Positions 25,879 through 35,923 are shown, counted from the stretch's first letter. The stretch is DNA of 64,000 bases from JBFGFX01 sp965232455 (GCA_965232455.1 OZ246981.1:310001-374000), one strand, 5' to 3'. The notes: generated by a model from the sequence alone, not told the origin. Numbers and translations: made by a program.

Positions 25879-27795
25879 TCACGGTTTTTCCAGCTCGTCT
25901 GCAAGCATCGGCGGCAGTGGGCAGTTGAGGGATGCGCAGATCGTCCGGATCATTTCCGCTTCCGCCGCGTTGACCTTGCCGTCGTGAACCACGGTCGCAA
26001 CAACGGCACGCAGCAGCGTTCGGGTGGCCGCCCCGTTCATGCGGTGGAGGACTTCCAGACTCCGGTCGAACGCGCGGACCGCGTCGGTGGAAACCGGCCT
26101 GAACACACCATCGCCGGCCCAGCGGCCGAACGGCTCGATCCCCGCACTAAAAGCCGCTTGTTTTTCGGCGTCGGTCCGCTGACCACGGTCCGCCAGCAGG
26201 CTGATAAGCATCACCGCCGCCTCCCGGACCGCGGCCTTCGACGCACGTTCTCTCGGGATCGGCGCTGACGGATCGGCCGCCTGCGACAGGGTGCGCGACA
26301 GTATGCGATAGAAGCAGAACTCCCGGAAGTCGACCTGGCCGTCGAGTTCGATCAGCCGTCTTCCGAGGTCGAGCAGGTAATCCAGCTGCTGCGCGGGAGA
26401 CAGCTTGAGGGCCGGAAACGCGATCTCCAGCAGCGGCAGGCGATAACGCGGCCCGAGTCGGCATATCATGCCGTAATAGTCGCTAACGAGTTTTACGCGT
26501 TCCTCTCCAAGCTGTCGCTGCAGAAACTCGAGCTGACGCGAAGATGCGGGCGCAGAGGGGTCCAGAAGCAACGCGAGCGCAACGAGATAGGCTCGCGACG
26601 GCGAGTGGGCAGGCGTCATGAGTTCGTCGGGAATAGATCGGCGTAACGCCGTGGCCAGGCTGACGTGCGCGGGTCCCGGCTGACCCACCGAGTCAACGAT
26701 TGACTCGGGCTTGACGGTAAACGAATCGGCGCCGGACGCGAACCCGGCAATCGGCGCGTCGCTACGCTCGTTTTGCGGCAGCTCCTGCGTCCGGGTTTTC
26801 ACCTCGGGATATTGGGTTTCGTCGAAACCTGGATCAAGCGCGCGAATTCGGTCGCCCAGCGGCGGATGCGTGGCAAACAGCGAGGAAAACTTTGCGCCGT
26901 GAGCGAACAGCATGTGACTGACCTCTTCCGCGTCACTGGCCTGCATGTAGGAGTGCGCTTTGAAACCGCCGATTTTTTTTAACGCATTCGAGATGCCCTG
27001 AGTCTGGCGGGTAAACTGAACGGCGGATGCATCAGCGAGATACTCCCGTTGCCGCGACACCGCTGCCTTGATCAGACGCGCAAAAAAAACGCCGATCCAA
27101 CCCAATATCGCGAGTCCCAGTCCCAGCACGACGACACCGCCCGAGGATCTGCTGCGCCTGCTTGCCGCGATTCCGCCGTGGTAGCCGCCGCGGAGTATCA
27201 TCCGGCCGACCAGGCTGATGACCATAATGCCGAAGAGCACGCCCATCATGCGGATGTTGAGCCGCATGTCGCCGTTCAGCACATGACTGAATTCGTGTGC
27301 AATAACGCCCTGTAACTCCTCTCTATCCAGGACTTCAAGGGCGCCGCGCGTCACCGCGATTGCGGCGTCTCCGGGCGTAAAGCCCGCCGCAAACGCGTTA
27401 ATGCCTGGCTCTTTTTCCAGGACGTAAATCTCGGGCACCGGGACGCCGGACGCGATGGCCATCTCTTCGACGACGTTTCTCAGGCGACGACGCAGGGGGT
27501 CTGAAACGTCCGCGGGGACTTTGACGCCGCCCAGTTCGGTCGCAACGCGGCCACCACCGGACGACAAACCCGCGCTTCGGTACAGGGTTGCGCCGAGGAT
27601 CAGCACGGCGGCGGCTACTGCAGTGGCAAGCAGAATTGAGGGATCGGGCGGTGTTCCCTGCGAGCCGAAACCGTAAAACGCGCCGGCGACGACCAGCGTT
27701 ACGCCGGCGACAATCAGCGCGGTGGCGACGACGTAAACAACGATAAGCCAGCGGGTAGCCCGCCTGGCTTTGTCCTGTGCGTCAAAAAAATTCAC
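25879..27795 (-). CDS. M48-family membrane metalloprotease with TerB-like C-terminus
   Basis: The 638-residue protein starts at GTG (VNFFDAQDKARRATRW, the usual opening of this HtpX relative). It has two N-terminal transmembrane helices and then the zinc motif HEFSH in LQGVIAHEFSHVLNGDM, followed by further helices. The segment FATHPPLGDRIRALDP is typical of M48. The last 130 residues (VHDGKVNAAEAEMIRTICASLNCPLPP) resemble a TerB-like helical domain. It probably degrades membrane proteins. lemA lies 58 bp upstream on the same strand; LemA and M48 proteases are often paired. Confidence 0.9.
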   Translation of the reverse strand: MNFFDAQDKARRATRWLIVVYVVATALIVAGVTLVVAGAFYGFGSQGTPPDPSILLATAVAAAVLILGATLYRSAGLSSGGGRVATELGGVKVPADVSDPLRRRLRNVVEEMAIASGVPVPEIYVLEKEPGINAFAAGFTPGDAAIAVTRGALEVLDREELQGVIAHEFSHVLNGDMRLNIRMMGVLFGIMVISLVGRMILRGGYHGGIAASRRSRSSGGVVVLGLGLAILGWIGVFFARLIKAAVSRQREYLADASAVQFTRQTQGISNALKKIGGFKAHSYMQASDAEEVSHMLFAHGAKFSSLFATHPPLGDRIRALDPGFDETQYPEVKTRTQELPQNERSDAPIAGFASGADSFTVKPESIVDSVGQPGPAHVSLATALRRSIPDELMTPAHSPSRAYLVALALLLDPSAPASSRQLEFLQRQLGEERVKLVSDYYGMICRLGPRYRLPLLEIAFPALKLSPAQQLDYLLDLGRRLIELDGQVDFREFCFYRILSRTLSQAADPSAPIPRERASKAAVREAAVMLISLLADRGQRTDAEKQAAFSAGIEPFGRWAGDGVFRPVSTDAVRAFDRSLEVLHRMNGAATRTLLRAVVATVVHDGKVNAAEAEMIRTICASLNCPLPPMLADELEKP

Positions 27796-27853
27796 GACTG
27801 CGAAACAAAGCGGCACGACGCGTAAGTGCGTCGTGCCCTTCGATAGCGATCAA

Positions 27854-28444
27854 TCAGGTAAAGGATACTTCAGGGACGGCCCGCATCTCCTCTGATTCGA
27901 TTTCGAGGAAACTTGCCAGTTTGAAACTGAACATGCCGGCGATTACGTTGTTCGGAAAGTTCTCGGCATGGTTGTTGTAAGCCAGGACCGAATCGTTGAA
28001 CGCCTGACGGGAAAACGCGACCTTGTTCTCGGTGCTCGACAGTTCCTCCTGAAAGTGCATCATGTTTTGATTCGCTTTGAGGTCCGGATAGGCTTCGGAT
28101 AGGGCGAACAAACGACCCAACGCTGCGCCGAGCTGACCCTCCGATTCGCCGAGTTTGCGAATCAGTTCGGCGTTTGCCGGGTCGCCTTTGGCCGCGTCCA
28201 GATCGGAAACCGCCGAATTGCGCGCATTAATGACTGCCTCGAGGGTTTCGCGCTCGTGTTTCATGTACCCTTTGACGGCTTCGACGAGATTTGGAATAAG
28301 ATCATGTCGGCGCGTCAACTGAACGTCGATCTGCGCAAACGCGTTTTTGACGCGGTTTCGCAGATTGATCAAACTATTGTAGATGCCCACCACCCAGACG
28401 ATCAGCGCGATGATTATCGCGAGGAAGATCAGAAATGCGGTCAC
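27854..28444 (-). CDS. lemA: LemA family protein
   Basis: The 196-residue GTG-started protein has one N-terminal transmembrane helix (FLIFLAIIIALIVWVVGIYN). The LemA four-helix body follows: NLRNRVKNAFAQIDVQLTRRHDLIPNLVEAVKGYMKHE and YNNHAENFPNNVIAGMFSFK. The start is supported by a strong ribosome-binding site, GGGAGGTG, just upstream. The role is unclear; it probably acts with the M48 protease downstream. Its first 10 bp overlap the divergent apbE frame. Confidence 0.93.
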   Translation of the reverse strand: MTAFLIFLAIIIALIVWVVGIYNSLINLRNRVKNAFAQIDVQLTRRHDLIPNLVEAVKGYMKHERETLEAVINARNSAVSDLDAAKGDPANAELIRKLGESEGQLGAALGRLFALSEAYPDLKANQNMMHFQEELSSTENKVAFSRQAFNDSVLAYNNHAENFPNNVIAGMFSFKLASFLEIESEEMRAVPEVSFT

Positions 28445-29475
28445 TGTTCACCTCCCTGACAAAGATTGGTCCTGCTAAGGATAAACCTTGCCAAGTGGCA
28501 GGGCTAGCTATTGTTTTAGTTACGATTTCCGGATTTTCAAGTGTCTCGCACGCGAATTGGCACGGCGACGCGCGTGCAAAGATGGGCACCGAGGTCAGCG
28601 TCTTTCTCTGGCATGCGGAGCCCGAGCAGGGCGGGGCGGCGGTCGAGGCGGTGTACGCGGAGATCGACCGTATCAACGCCCTGATGAGTACCTACGTCGA
28701 GGAAAGCCGGATATCGGAGGTCAACCGGGACGCTGCGGACGACTGGGTTTTCGCGGGCGAGGAGCTGTTTCAGCTGGTGATGCGGTCGCTGGACATCTCC
28801 GTGCTCACTCGCGGTGCGTTCGATATCACCTATGACAGTGTTGGCCAACACTACGATTTTCGCGCGGGGCAGCGCCCGGATGCGGCGACCGTCGAGGAAG
28901 AGCTAACGAAAATCAATTACCGCCTGGTTGAGATGAATCGCCAGGACAGCTCGATCCGGTTCGCCCAGCAGGGTGTGCGGATCAATCTTGGCGGCATTGC
29001 GAAGGGGTATGCGGTCGAGCGGGGCGTGCAGGTTCTCCGCGAACTCGGCGTCCGCCACGCCCGAGTCACGGCGGGCGGCGATACCCGGCTGCTCGGAGAC
29101 CGTCTCGGTCAGCCGTGGGTTGTCGGAGTTCGCGATCCCAACGATGAGAATCAGGTCACGATTCGAATACCTCTGGAGGGTGAGGCCATCTCGACGTCCG
29201 GCGACTATGAGCGGTTCTTCATCGAAGACGGTACTCGCTATCATCACATTCTTCGGCCATCGACCGGAGAGCCGGCGAGCGGTGTGCGCAGCGCAACGAT
29301 CGTCGGGCCGGACGCCGTGCTGACGGACGCGCTCTCCACGTCGGTGTTCGTCATGGGCGTTGACCAGGGCCTGCGCCTGATTGCGACGCTCCCGGACTAC
29401 GAGGGCATCGTGATCGATGCCGAGGGGCAACTCTATTATTCGGACGGACTGCGCCCGCCGGCGCCGGCTGAATGA
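28435..29475 (+). CDS. apbE: FAD:protein FMN transferase
   Basis: The 346-residue protein matches ApbE: MGTEVSVFLWH, RINALMSTYVEESRISEVNR, RINLGGIAKGYAVERG, HARVTAGGDTRLLG and a DALSTSVFVMG metal-site block. It moves FMN from FAD onto target threonines of periplasmic or membrane proteins. An N-terminal signal sequence ends near SHA. The ATG at 28435 gives a long n-region; a GTG at 28495 is an alternative that would remove the 10-bp overlap with lemA. No Nqr or Rnf genes are in the window, so the target is unknown. Confidence 0.92.
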   Translation: MRSLFTSLTKIGPAKDKPCQVAGLAIVLVTISGFSSVSHANWHGDARAKMGTEVSVFLWHAEPEQGGAAVEAVYAEIDRINALMSTYVEESRISEVNRDAADDWVFAGEELFQLVMRSLDISVLTRGAFDITYDSVGQHYDFRAGQRPDAATVEEELTKINYRLVEMNRQDSSIRFAQQGVRINLGGIAKGYAVERGVQVLRELGVRHARVTAGGDTRLLGDRLGQPWVVGVRDPNDENQVTIRIPLEGEAISTSGDYERFFIEDGTRYHHILRPSTGEPASGVRSATIVGPDAVLTDALSTSVFVMGVDQGLRLIATLPDYEGIVIDAEGQLYYSDGLRPPAPAE

Positions 29476-29539
29476 GCGACCGAATCGCCTGATTTACGCG
29501 GGTTTTTTTCGCGTCTGTCGCGTTACCACCACGTCCCCT

Positions 29540-29563
29540 GTCGCTGAAAGGCGACGCTTTTTT
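29540..29563 (+). terminator. Rho-independent terminator after apbE
   Basis: GTCGC and GCGAC form a short stem around a 6-nt loop and are followed by GC and six T residues (29558-29563). It lies 65 bp after the apbE stop. Confidence 0.6.
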
Positions 29564-30027
29564 CCTTTAAATTCAAAAATATACGGCTATTATTAGGCGT
29601 CCTAACCATCACGAGCCGGGCCACGACGGCCGGTTTCCCGGCGCAGTGCAGCGGAGAGAGGAGAGCTGAAACTGCGGCGTCCGGTGAGTCGGGGCGGATC
29701 GGCGTCACGCGATGGAGAGCGTCGCGGAACCCGGCAAACGGCGGCATCGAACCACGCACAGCGGAAATTATGTCGAGAGCTAACCGGCCATTTGTGACGA
29801 TCATCACGGCCCCGAGAGGGCTCTGGCTGTCACCATCTCAGGTCGGAATATGGCGTCAATCGCCGCAGTCGGGCACGCGGAGTTACTAGCCGCCAAAGGC
29901 TTCTCGCGGGATTCCGCAAGCTTCGATCGTGCCGCTTCCAGGACGCGCTCTTTGCTTCTGCAAAGAGTTCGTTCAGTGGCGCACGATGACTGTCGGCCGT
30001 CGCTTGAATGGACGAAAGGAAGGAATC
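29564..30027 (+). promoter_or_regulatory. Long leader/intergenic region before tlpA-like gene
   Basis: About 460 bp without a credible gene. It starts AT-rich (29564-29600, with TATTAT as a possible -10) and becomes GC-rich with several local inverted repeats. The best is CTCTTTGC/GCAAAGAG with a 4-nt loop at 29948-29967, 60 bp before the ATG. It matches no riboswitch consensus that I can recognise. Confidence 0.4.
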
Positions 30028-30528
30028 ATGAAGGGACTAAGAACAATTCTGCTCGGAACGTTTTTGAGTGTCTTTGCGTTGAGCAGCCTCGCTGCCTCTG
30101 ACCTGACCGGACAGTCGGCGCCGGACTTCGTACTCAGGAGTTCAACCGGCGAAAACATGCGGCTGAGCGAGCATCGTGGCGACGTCGTGATGATTAACTT
30201 CTGGGCAACCTGGTGCGGCCCATGCCGGCAGGAAATGCCGCTGCTGGACGATCTCTATGCCCGTTACGGGCGGGTCGGGTTCAGCCTGCTGGGCGTCAAC
30301 ATCGACGATGACGCACGACGTGCGATGCAAATGATCGACGAGTTGGGCGTCAATTTTCCCGTTCTCTTCGACGATACCAAAGAGGTGAGCCGGCTCTACC
30401 AGGTCGAAGCGATGCCGGTGACGGTATTGGTCGATCGCTCGGGCACGGTGCGTCACGTACATCACGGCTACAAGCCCGGTTACGAAGAGAAATACCTGAC
30501 GGAGATTCGTTCCTTGCTCCGCGAATGA
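30028..30528 (+). CDS. TlpA-like periplasmic thiol:disulfide oxidoreductase
   Basis: The 166-residue protein has a signal peptide ending near LAAS and a thioredoxin fold with WCGPC (Cys63, Cys66) in INFWATWCGPCRQEMPLL. The cis-proline region is VEAMPVTVLVD. It probably reduces disulfides in the periplasm. AAGGAAGGA stands 4-12 bp before the ATG, settling the start. It lies 75 bp before the nine-gene envelope cluster and may be part of the same transcript. Confidence 0.93.
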   Translation: MKGLRTILLGTFLSVFALSSLAASDLTGQSAPDFVLRSSTGENMRLSEHRGDVVMINFWATWCGPCRQEMPLLDDLYARYGRVGFSLLGVNIDDDARRAMQMIDELGVNFPVLFDDTKEVSRLYQVEAMPVTVLVDRSGTVRHVHHGYKPGYEEKYLTEIRSLLRE

Positions 30529-30538
30529 CGTTGTCGAG

Positions 30539-30556
30539 CCGGGGAGTCAGCCCCGG
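30539..30556 (+). other. GC-rich hairpin between tlpA-like gene and cluster
   Basis: CCGGGG and CCCCGG form a 6-bp stem with a 6-nt loop 10 bp after the tlpA-like stop. No T-run follows. It could stabilise or partly attenuate read-through into the downstream cluster. Confidence 0.35.
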
Positions 30557-30602
30557 GGAATTGGTAGGGGCCAGTATCCCCCGAACGGGGAGGAGAAGTA
30601 CG

Positions 30603-31202
30603 GTGACAAGAATTGGCATGATCGTAATAGCGGCGGTCTTTGGGCTGGCAACGACCGTGTCCGTCCCGGCACAGGACTCCGCCGAGCTGGATAGCGCCTC
30701 GGTCCTGGCCGGCGCGCAGGCCGTCGCCGCGAACGAAGCCGCGTCACGACAACAATTCCGCAGCCTCGACGAAGAGGTCCAGGACCTGAAGAAAGAAGTT
30801 CTGGATCTCAACCGGGATCTGTTTCTACTCGAGGAAGAACTGCTGTTTCCGGCCAACTCACAGGTCGCGTTTTTCATCTCCATGGACGTTGGCGAGTACT
30901 TTGCGCTCGATTCGGTCAAGCTCAAGATCGACGGTAAAGACGTCACAAACTACCTGTATACCGACCGGGAGGTGGATGCGCTGGTTCGTGGCGGCGTTCA
31001 TCGCCTGCACATGGAGAACCTGAAGGTTGGTGACCACGAGGTAATCGCGGTTTTCACCGGCAAGGGACCGCACTGGAGGGACTACCGGCGTGGCGCAACG
31101 TTGACCCTGAACAAGGGGATCGGCGCCAAGTACGTTGAATTAGAGATAACCGACAGAGTGCAAAAGCAGCAGCCTGAATTCGAAATCAAAGAATGGGAGT
31201 GA
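30603..31202 (+). CDS. Secreted coiled-coil protein of ExbB/AgmX cluster, unknown family
   Basis: The 199-residue GTG-started protein has a signal peptide (MTRIGMIVIAAVFGLATTVSVPAQ). A coiled coil follows (about residues 47-80, QQFRSLDEEVQDLKKEVLDLNRDLFLLEEE), then a beta-rich domain of about 110 residues (FFISMDVGEYFALDSVKLKIDGKDV ... GDHEVIAVFTGKGPHWRDYRRGATL). The GGAGG before the GTG supports this start. Only 3 bp separate it from the next gene. I do not recognise the family; position suggests a periplasmic subunit of the cluster. Confidence 0.75.
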   Translation: MTRIGMIVIAAVFGLATTVSVPAQDSAELDSASVLAGAQAVAANEAASRQQFRSLDEEVQDLKKEVLDLNRDLFLLEEELLFPANSQVAFFISMDVGEYFALDSVKLKIDGKDVTNYLYTDREVDALVRGGVHRLHMENLKVGDHEVIAVFTGKGPHWRDYRRGATLTLNKGIGAKYVELEITDRVQKQQPEFEIKEWE

Positions 31203-31205
31203 TCC

Positions 31206-33083
31206 TTGATCACTCGCCACCTGATACCAGTCGTCCTAAGCATCTCTCTGGCGGTCATGCTGCTGCCCGGGCAGGCGGACTCGCGTGACATAAACGCCGA
31301 GCCGACCGTCGTAGAGGACCCCCATTTCGGCGAGGTACTTTTCTACTTTTATCAGGAAGACTATTTTCCGGCGATCGTTCGGCTGTTGGCGGCTCAGAAG
31401 CAGGACCAGCTGAGCGACCACGCGGAGGAGTCGGAGCTTCTGCTGGGCGGCCTGTACCTGTCGTACGGTCACCACCTGCGTGCAGCAGAGATTTTTGAAG
31501 AACTGCTCGCCGACAACGTGAATTCGGATATACGCGACCGCACGTGGTTTTTCCTGGCTAAGATATGGCAGCAGCGCGGTTATCTGGCGGAGTCCGCGCG
31601 CGCGCTGGAGAACATCGAGAACACGCTGCCGGGTTCGATGGAAGCCGAGCGCAACATGCTCCAGGCACAGCTGTTGATAGACGGCGGTCGTCACGACCAG
31701 GCGATTTCGCTGCTGCAGGACTGGTCCGACAAAACGGAATGGTCGAGTTACGCCCGCTTCAATCTCGCGGTTGCGATGGTGCGTAACGGCCAGGTCAACA
31801 ACGGCGCGGCGATTCTCGACGACCTTGGCCGGATCACCCCGTTCAACGAGGAGCTGAGTTCGCTTCGCGACAAGGCGAATCTGGCCCTGGGATATACCTA
31901 TCTCCAGGACGGTCAGCCGCTGGCGGCAAAATCGCCGCTGCAGCGGGTACGGCTGGACGGACCCTTCTCAAACAAGGCGCTGCTCGGAGTCGGCTGGGCG
32001 GATGCCGAGGTCGAAGACTATTCTCGGGCGCTCGTTCCCTGGATGGAGCTCAAAGACCGCAACCTGTTGGATCCCGCTGTTCAGGAATCGATGCTCGCCA
32101 TACCGTATGCGATGGCCAAACTCGATTCGATAAGCCAGGCGGCGGACCACTATTTGAACGCGATCGAGGCGTTCTTCGAGGAAGCCAATCGTATCGATGC
32201 AATGATTGCGCAAATCGAGTCGGGTGAACTCTTCGACGAATTGCTCGAACAGGATTCGACGGGCACGACCGGCTGGTACTGGAATCTCGACAAATTGCCG
32301 GACGGACCTGAATCGCAATATCTCTTTCATCTGCTTTCGACGAACGAGTTTCAGGAAGGTCTCAAGAATTTCCGTGATCTCAGCTACCTGGCAAATAACC
32401 TCGACGGCTGGCAGTCCAGTGTCGACGTGTTCCGAAACATGCTCGATACACGGGAGTTGGCCTACAACCAGCGCCTGCCGAAAGTCGAAACCAGCCTCTC
32501 GGCGGCCGATCTCGACGGCATGGTCGAACGCAAACTGCAGTTCGACGCCCGCTTGAACAGCATTGAAACCAATAGAGATGCGCTGGCGCTGGCGAACAGG
32601 CGCGAATTCGAGCTTTGGGGCGAGATCACCGCGTTGGAGCAGAGTCCGGCGGCGAATGCGGACATCCCCGAAGCCGCGGAGGTCCGGGACAAGATCAAGC
32701 TGCTGAAGGGCGTGCTGCAATGGGGGCTCGAAGCGGAATTCAAGGCGCGGCTGTCGAAGGTCCGGCGCGACCTCAGGCAAACCGGCGAGGCGCTGGTGCA
32801 GACGCAGCGGTCGCGACGCCAGGTTGACGAGACGATGCGCAACGAGCCGCTCCTGTTCGCCTCGTTCAATGAACGAGTAAACGGATTGAGCCCGCAGATC
32901 GATGCTACGAAAGCGCGCGTTTACGACACGATGGACCGGCAGCGTGCGTTTCTGCAAACAATTGCCGTTGACGAGTTGTTGGCGCAGAAGCGGCGGCTCA
33001 ATACTTACACGGTCCAGGCAAGATTCGCGCTCGCCGCGATTTACGATCTGTCGGCAACGACCCTGGGAGCATCGTCTGAATGA
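31206..33083 (+). CDS. Secreted TPR/coiled-coil repeat protein of ExbB/AgmX cluster
   Basis: The 625-residue protein starts at TTG with GGGAG 8 bp upstream and has a signal peptide ending near ADS. The N-terminal half consists of helical tetratricopeptide-type repeats (AAEIFEELLADN, AESARALENIENTLPG, AISLLQDWSDKTEW). The C-terminal third (about 440-610) is predicted coiled coil. It is presumably a periplasmic scaffold that binds partner proteins. It overlaps the next gene by 4 bp (ATGA). Confidence 0.8.
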   Translation: MITRHLIPVVLSISLAVMLLPGQADSRDINAEPTVVEDPHFGEVLFYFYQEDYFPAIVRLLAAQKQDQLSDHAEESELLLGGLYLSYGHHLRAAEIFEELLADNVNSDIRDRTWFFLAKIWQQRGYLAESARALENIENTLPGSMEAERNMLQAQLLIDGGRHDQAISLLQDWSDKTEWSSYARFNLAVAMVRNGQVNNGAAILDDLGRITPFNEELSSLRDKANLALGYTYLQDGQPLAAKSPLQRVRLDGPFSNKALLGVGWADAEVEDYSRALVPWMELKDRNLLDPAVQESMLAIPYAMAKLDSISQAADHYLNAIEAFFEEANRIDAMIAQIESGELFDELLEQDSTGTTGWYWNLDKLPDGPESQYLFHLLSTNEFQEGLKNFRDLSYLANNLDGWQSSVDVFRNMLDTRELAYNQRLPKVETSLSAADLDGMVERKLQFDARLNSIETNRDALALANRREFELWGEITALEQSPAANADIPEAAEVRDKIKLLKGVLQWGLEAEFKARLSKVRRDLRQTGEALVQTQRSRRQVDETMRNEPLLFASFNERVNGLSPQIDATKARVYDTMDRQRAFLQTIAVDELLAQKRRLNTYTVQARFALAAIYDLSATTLGASSE

Positions 33084-35923
33084 TGACGCGTTGCTCCAAA
33101 TCGTCGTCCAGGCTGTCGACGGCCGCCCTGCTTTCGATTCTGATTGCTGCGCCGTTCGGCGGCCGCGCCGTGGCCGACGTCAAGAAAGAAGAGACCATTG
33201 AGAGCCTGGCGAACAAGACCTATCAAGTACGCCCCGGCAAACTGATCGTCAACAGCACTGACAAAGCTCGTGACAGCTACAAAGCGTTCCTGGATTTGGT
33301 CTCGGACGACCCGGAGCTGCGCGCCGAGGCGATGCGGCGACTCGGCGATCTCGAACTGGACGCAACCGAATCTCAGCAGCTGGCCGACGATCTGGCGGGG
33401 CTGGATTCCGCAGGCTACGAAAATGCCGTGAACTTGTTCTCGGACCTGCTGGAGGCGTATCCGGACTATCGTCGCAACGACACCGTGCTTTATCAGCTTG
33501 CCCGCGCCTATGAGACGGGCGGCCAGATGGAAGACTCCCTGCGCGTACTCGATGAGCTGGTGAGCAAATATCCGAGCACCGAGATATTGCACGAAGTTCA
33601 GTTCCGTCGCGGCGAGATGCTGTTTTTGCGCAAACAGTACGCGGACGCCGAGGAGGCGTATCAGGACGTCGTTGCCGTCGGCGAGTCGTCACGGTTCTAC
33701 GAGCAATCGCTTTACAAACTCGGCTGGTCGCAGTTCAAGCTGGCAATGCACGAAGAAAGCCTGACGCCGTTTTTCGATTTGCTGGATCGAAAGATCGGGG
33801 ATATCGAACTGCAGGACGGCGACGATCGCCTCACCGAGCTGGGCCGCGCCGAACGGGAACTCGTTGAAGACACGTTTCGCGTCTTGAGCATCAGTTTCTC
33901 CTACATGGAGGGCGCCGACAGCATCTCCGAACACCTTCGCCGGCGTTCTTATCCGGACTACGGCTACGTCATTTACCTGAACCTGGGCGATTTGTACCTG
34001 GAAAAAGAGCGTTTTGTCGACGCCGCGGAAACCTACGAGGCGTTTTCAAAAGCAGACCCCGATCACCCGAAGTCACCGCTCCTGCAAGTCGAAGTGATCG
34101 AGGCTTACAAACGCGGCGGTTTTCCGACCTTGGTGTTGGAGGCGAAAAAGGGTTATGTGGAACGGTACGGTATGGACAAGCCGTTCTGGCTGTTGAATCC
34201 GCCGGAGCAGAATACGGCGGTTGCCGCCCATCTCAAAGCCAACCTGAACGACCTGGCTCAGTACTATCACGCCGAAGCCCAGGGCAAGGGCGACCGCGCC
34301 GACTATCAGGAGGCGGCGCGCTGGTATCGCAAGTACCTCGACTACTTTCCGGGCGAGGCGGACAGCGCCAACACCAACTTCCTCCTGGCCGAAATTCTGT
34401 TCGAGAGTGAAGACTTCCGCGCGGCAACCGCGGAGTATGAGCGGACCGCCTACGAATATCCACTCCACGAAAAATCCGGCGAGGCCGCTTATGCGGCCAT
34501 CCTGTCCTATCGGGAATTCGAGAAATCGTTGCAGGGGGCGGAGCGGCAGGCATGGCATCAGCAGTACCTGGATAGTGGTTTGAAGTTCGCGGACACCTAT
34601 CCGGGACACCCCGAATCCGGCGCCGTGTTGACGACGGTCGCAGAAGATCTTTTTGCGCAGAAGCAATTCGATCTTGCAATCGCGGTGGGTCAAACCATCG
34701 TCGCCAAACAGCCCGCGGTCGAACCGGGCTTGGCAAGGACCGCCTGGACCGTCATTGCTCACTCGCAGTTCGACCTCGAGAACTTCGCGGACGCCGAGTC
34801 CGCCTATTATCAGCTGCGTCCGTACACACCCGCCGATGACGCCGTGGCGCAAAACGAGATAAAGGACCGAATCGCCTCGTCAATATACAAGCAGGGCGAA
34901 TCGGCGCGTGACGGCGGAAATCTCGACGCCGCCGTCGGCCACTTCACGCGGCTCGGTCAGGTTGTGCCCGACTCCGACATTCGGGCAACCGCCGAATACG
35001 ACGCGGCCGCGGCGCTTATCCAGATGCAGGCTTGGGGGCGTGCAACGTCCGTGCTGGAGAATTTCCGGCGCGACTATCCCGACAGCGAATTCGCGGACGA
35101 CATTACCGCCAAGCTCGCCGTTTCCTATCAGGAATCCGGCCGGGCCGGTGATGCCGCCGGCGAGTTCGAGCGAATCGCGGCGGCGGACACCAGCGATGAA
35201 AACGTTCGGCGCGAAGCGCTCTGGAAAGCCGCGGAGCTCTACAAGGAGGGCAGCCAGAGCGGCAACGAACAGCGCATATTGCAGGACATTGTCACGCGTT
35301 ATCCGAATCCGATTTCCGAATCCATCGAGGCGCGTTTTCGGCTGCTCGAACTCGCGGAGGCGCGCAACGACAACGCCGCGCGGCAGGCCATCCTGAGAGA
35401 CATGGTCCGGGTCGATTCGACCGCCGGCGCGCAGCGTACCGACCGCACGCGTTTCCTGGCGGCCAAGGCATCTCTCGAATTGGCGGAACCGAGCCGTAGG
35501 AGCTTCATGGCGATGAAAATTACGCAGCCGCTGGCCGATAGCATGAAGCTCAAGCGATCGCTGATGGAAGACGTCCTGAAAGTCTACGGTGACGCTGCGG
35601 CCTACGGCGTTGCGGAAGTTACGACGGCGGCGACGTTTCGCCTCGGCGAGGCCTACCAGCAGATGGGCGCCGACCTGATGAGTTCCGAACGGCCCGCGGA
35701 TCTGGATGCCGACGCGTTGGAGCAGTACGACCTCCTGCTCGAAGAACAGGCGTACCCGTTTGAGGAAAAGGCGATCGAGCTGTTCCAGGTGAACACGGCG
35801 CGCGCCGCCGAAGGTGTCTACGACGAGTGGGTAATACGGAGTTTCACCGAACTGGCATCGCTGATGCCGGCACGATACGCGAAAGGGGAGCGCAGCGAAG
35901 ATGTTGTTACCGCGCTTTATTAG
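33080..35923 (+). CDS. Large periplasmic TPR protein of ExbB/AgmX cluster
   Basis: The 947-residue protein has a signal peptide (ending near AVAD) and then repeats over almost all its length that read as tetratricopeptide motifs, for example YELARAYETGGQMEDSLRVLDELVSKYPST-like units and AAEWYRKYLDYFPGEADSANTNFLLAEILF-like units. Such proteins act as assembly platforms; gliding-motility and polysaccharide-export systems use comparable periplasmic TPR subunits. It overlaps the preceding gene by 4 bp and the following lipoprotein gene by 23 bp, showing tight coupling. Confidence 0.82.
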   Translation: MMTRCSKSSSRLSTAALLSILIAAPFGGRAVADVKKEETIESLANKTYQVRPGKLIVNSTDKARDSYKAFLDLVSDDPELRAEAMRRLGDLELDATESQQLADDLAGLDSAGYENAVNLFSDLLEAYPDYRRNDTVLYQLARAYETGGQMEDSLRVLDELVSKYPSTEILHEVQFRRGEMLFLRKQYADAEEAYQDVVAVGESSRFYEQSLYKLGWSQFKLAMHEESLTPFFDLLDRKIGDIELQDGDDRLTELGRAERELVEDTFRVLSISFSYMEGADSISEHLRRRSYPDYGYVIYLNLGDLYLEKERFVDAAETYEAFSKADPDHPKSPLLQVEVIEAYKRGGFPTLVLEAKKGYVERYGMDKPFWLLNPPEQNTAVAAHLKANLNDLAQYYHAEAQGKGDRADYQEAARWYRKYLDYFPGEADSANTNFLLAEILFESEDFRAATAEYERTAYEYPLHEKSGEAAYAAILSYREFEKSLQGAERQAWHQQYLDSGLKFADTYPGHPESGAVLTTVAEDLFAQKQFDLAIAVGQTIVAKQPAVEPGLARTAWTVIAHSQFDLENFADAESAYYQLRPYTPADDAVAQNEIKDRIASSIYKQGESARDGGNLDAAVGHFTRLGQVVPDSDIRATAEYDAAAALIQMQAWGRATSVLENFRRDYPDSEFADDITAKLAVSYQESGRAGDAAGEFERIAAADTSDENVRREALWKAAELYKEGSQSGNEQRILQDIVTRYPNPISESIEARFRLLELAEARNDNAARQAILRDMVRVDSTAGAQRTDRTRFLAAKASLELAEPSRRSFMAMKITQPLADSMKLKRSLMEDVLKVYGDAAAYGVAEVTTAATFRLGEAYQQMGADLMSSERPADLDADALEQYDLLLEEQAYPFEEKAIELFQVNTARAAEGVYDEWVIRSFTELASLMPARYAKGERSEDVVTALY

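Noticed and set aside
29564..30027. Riboswitch (glycine, TPP, FMN, cobalamin)
   Set aside because: I looked for the conserved cores of these classes and found none; only generic hairpins are visible.
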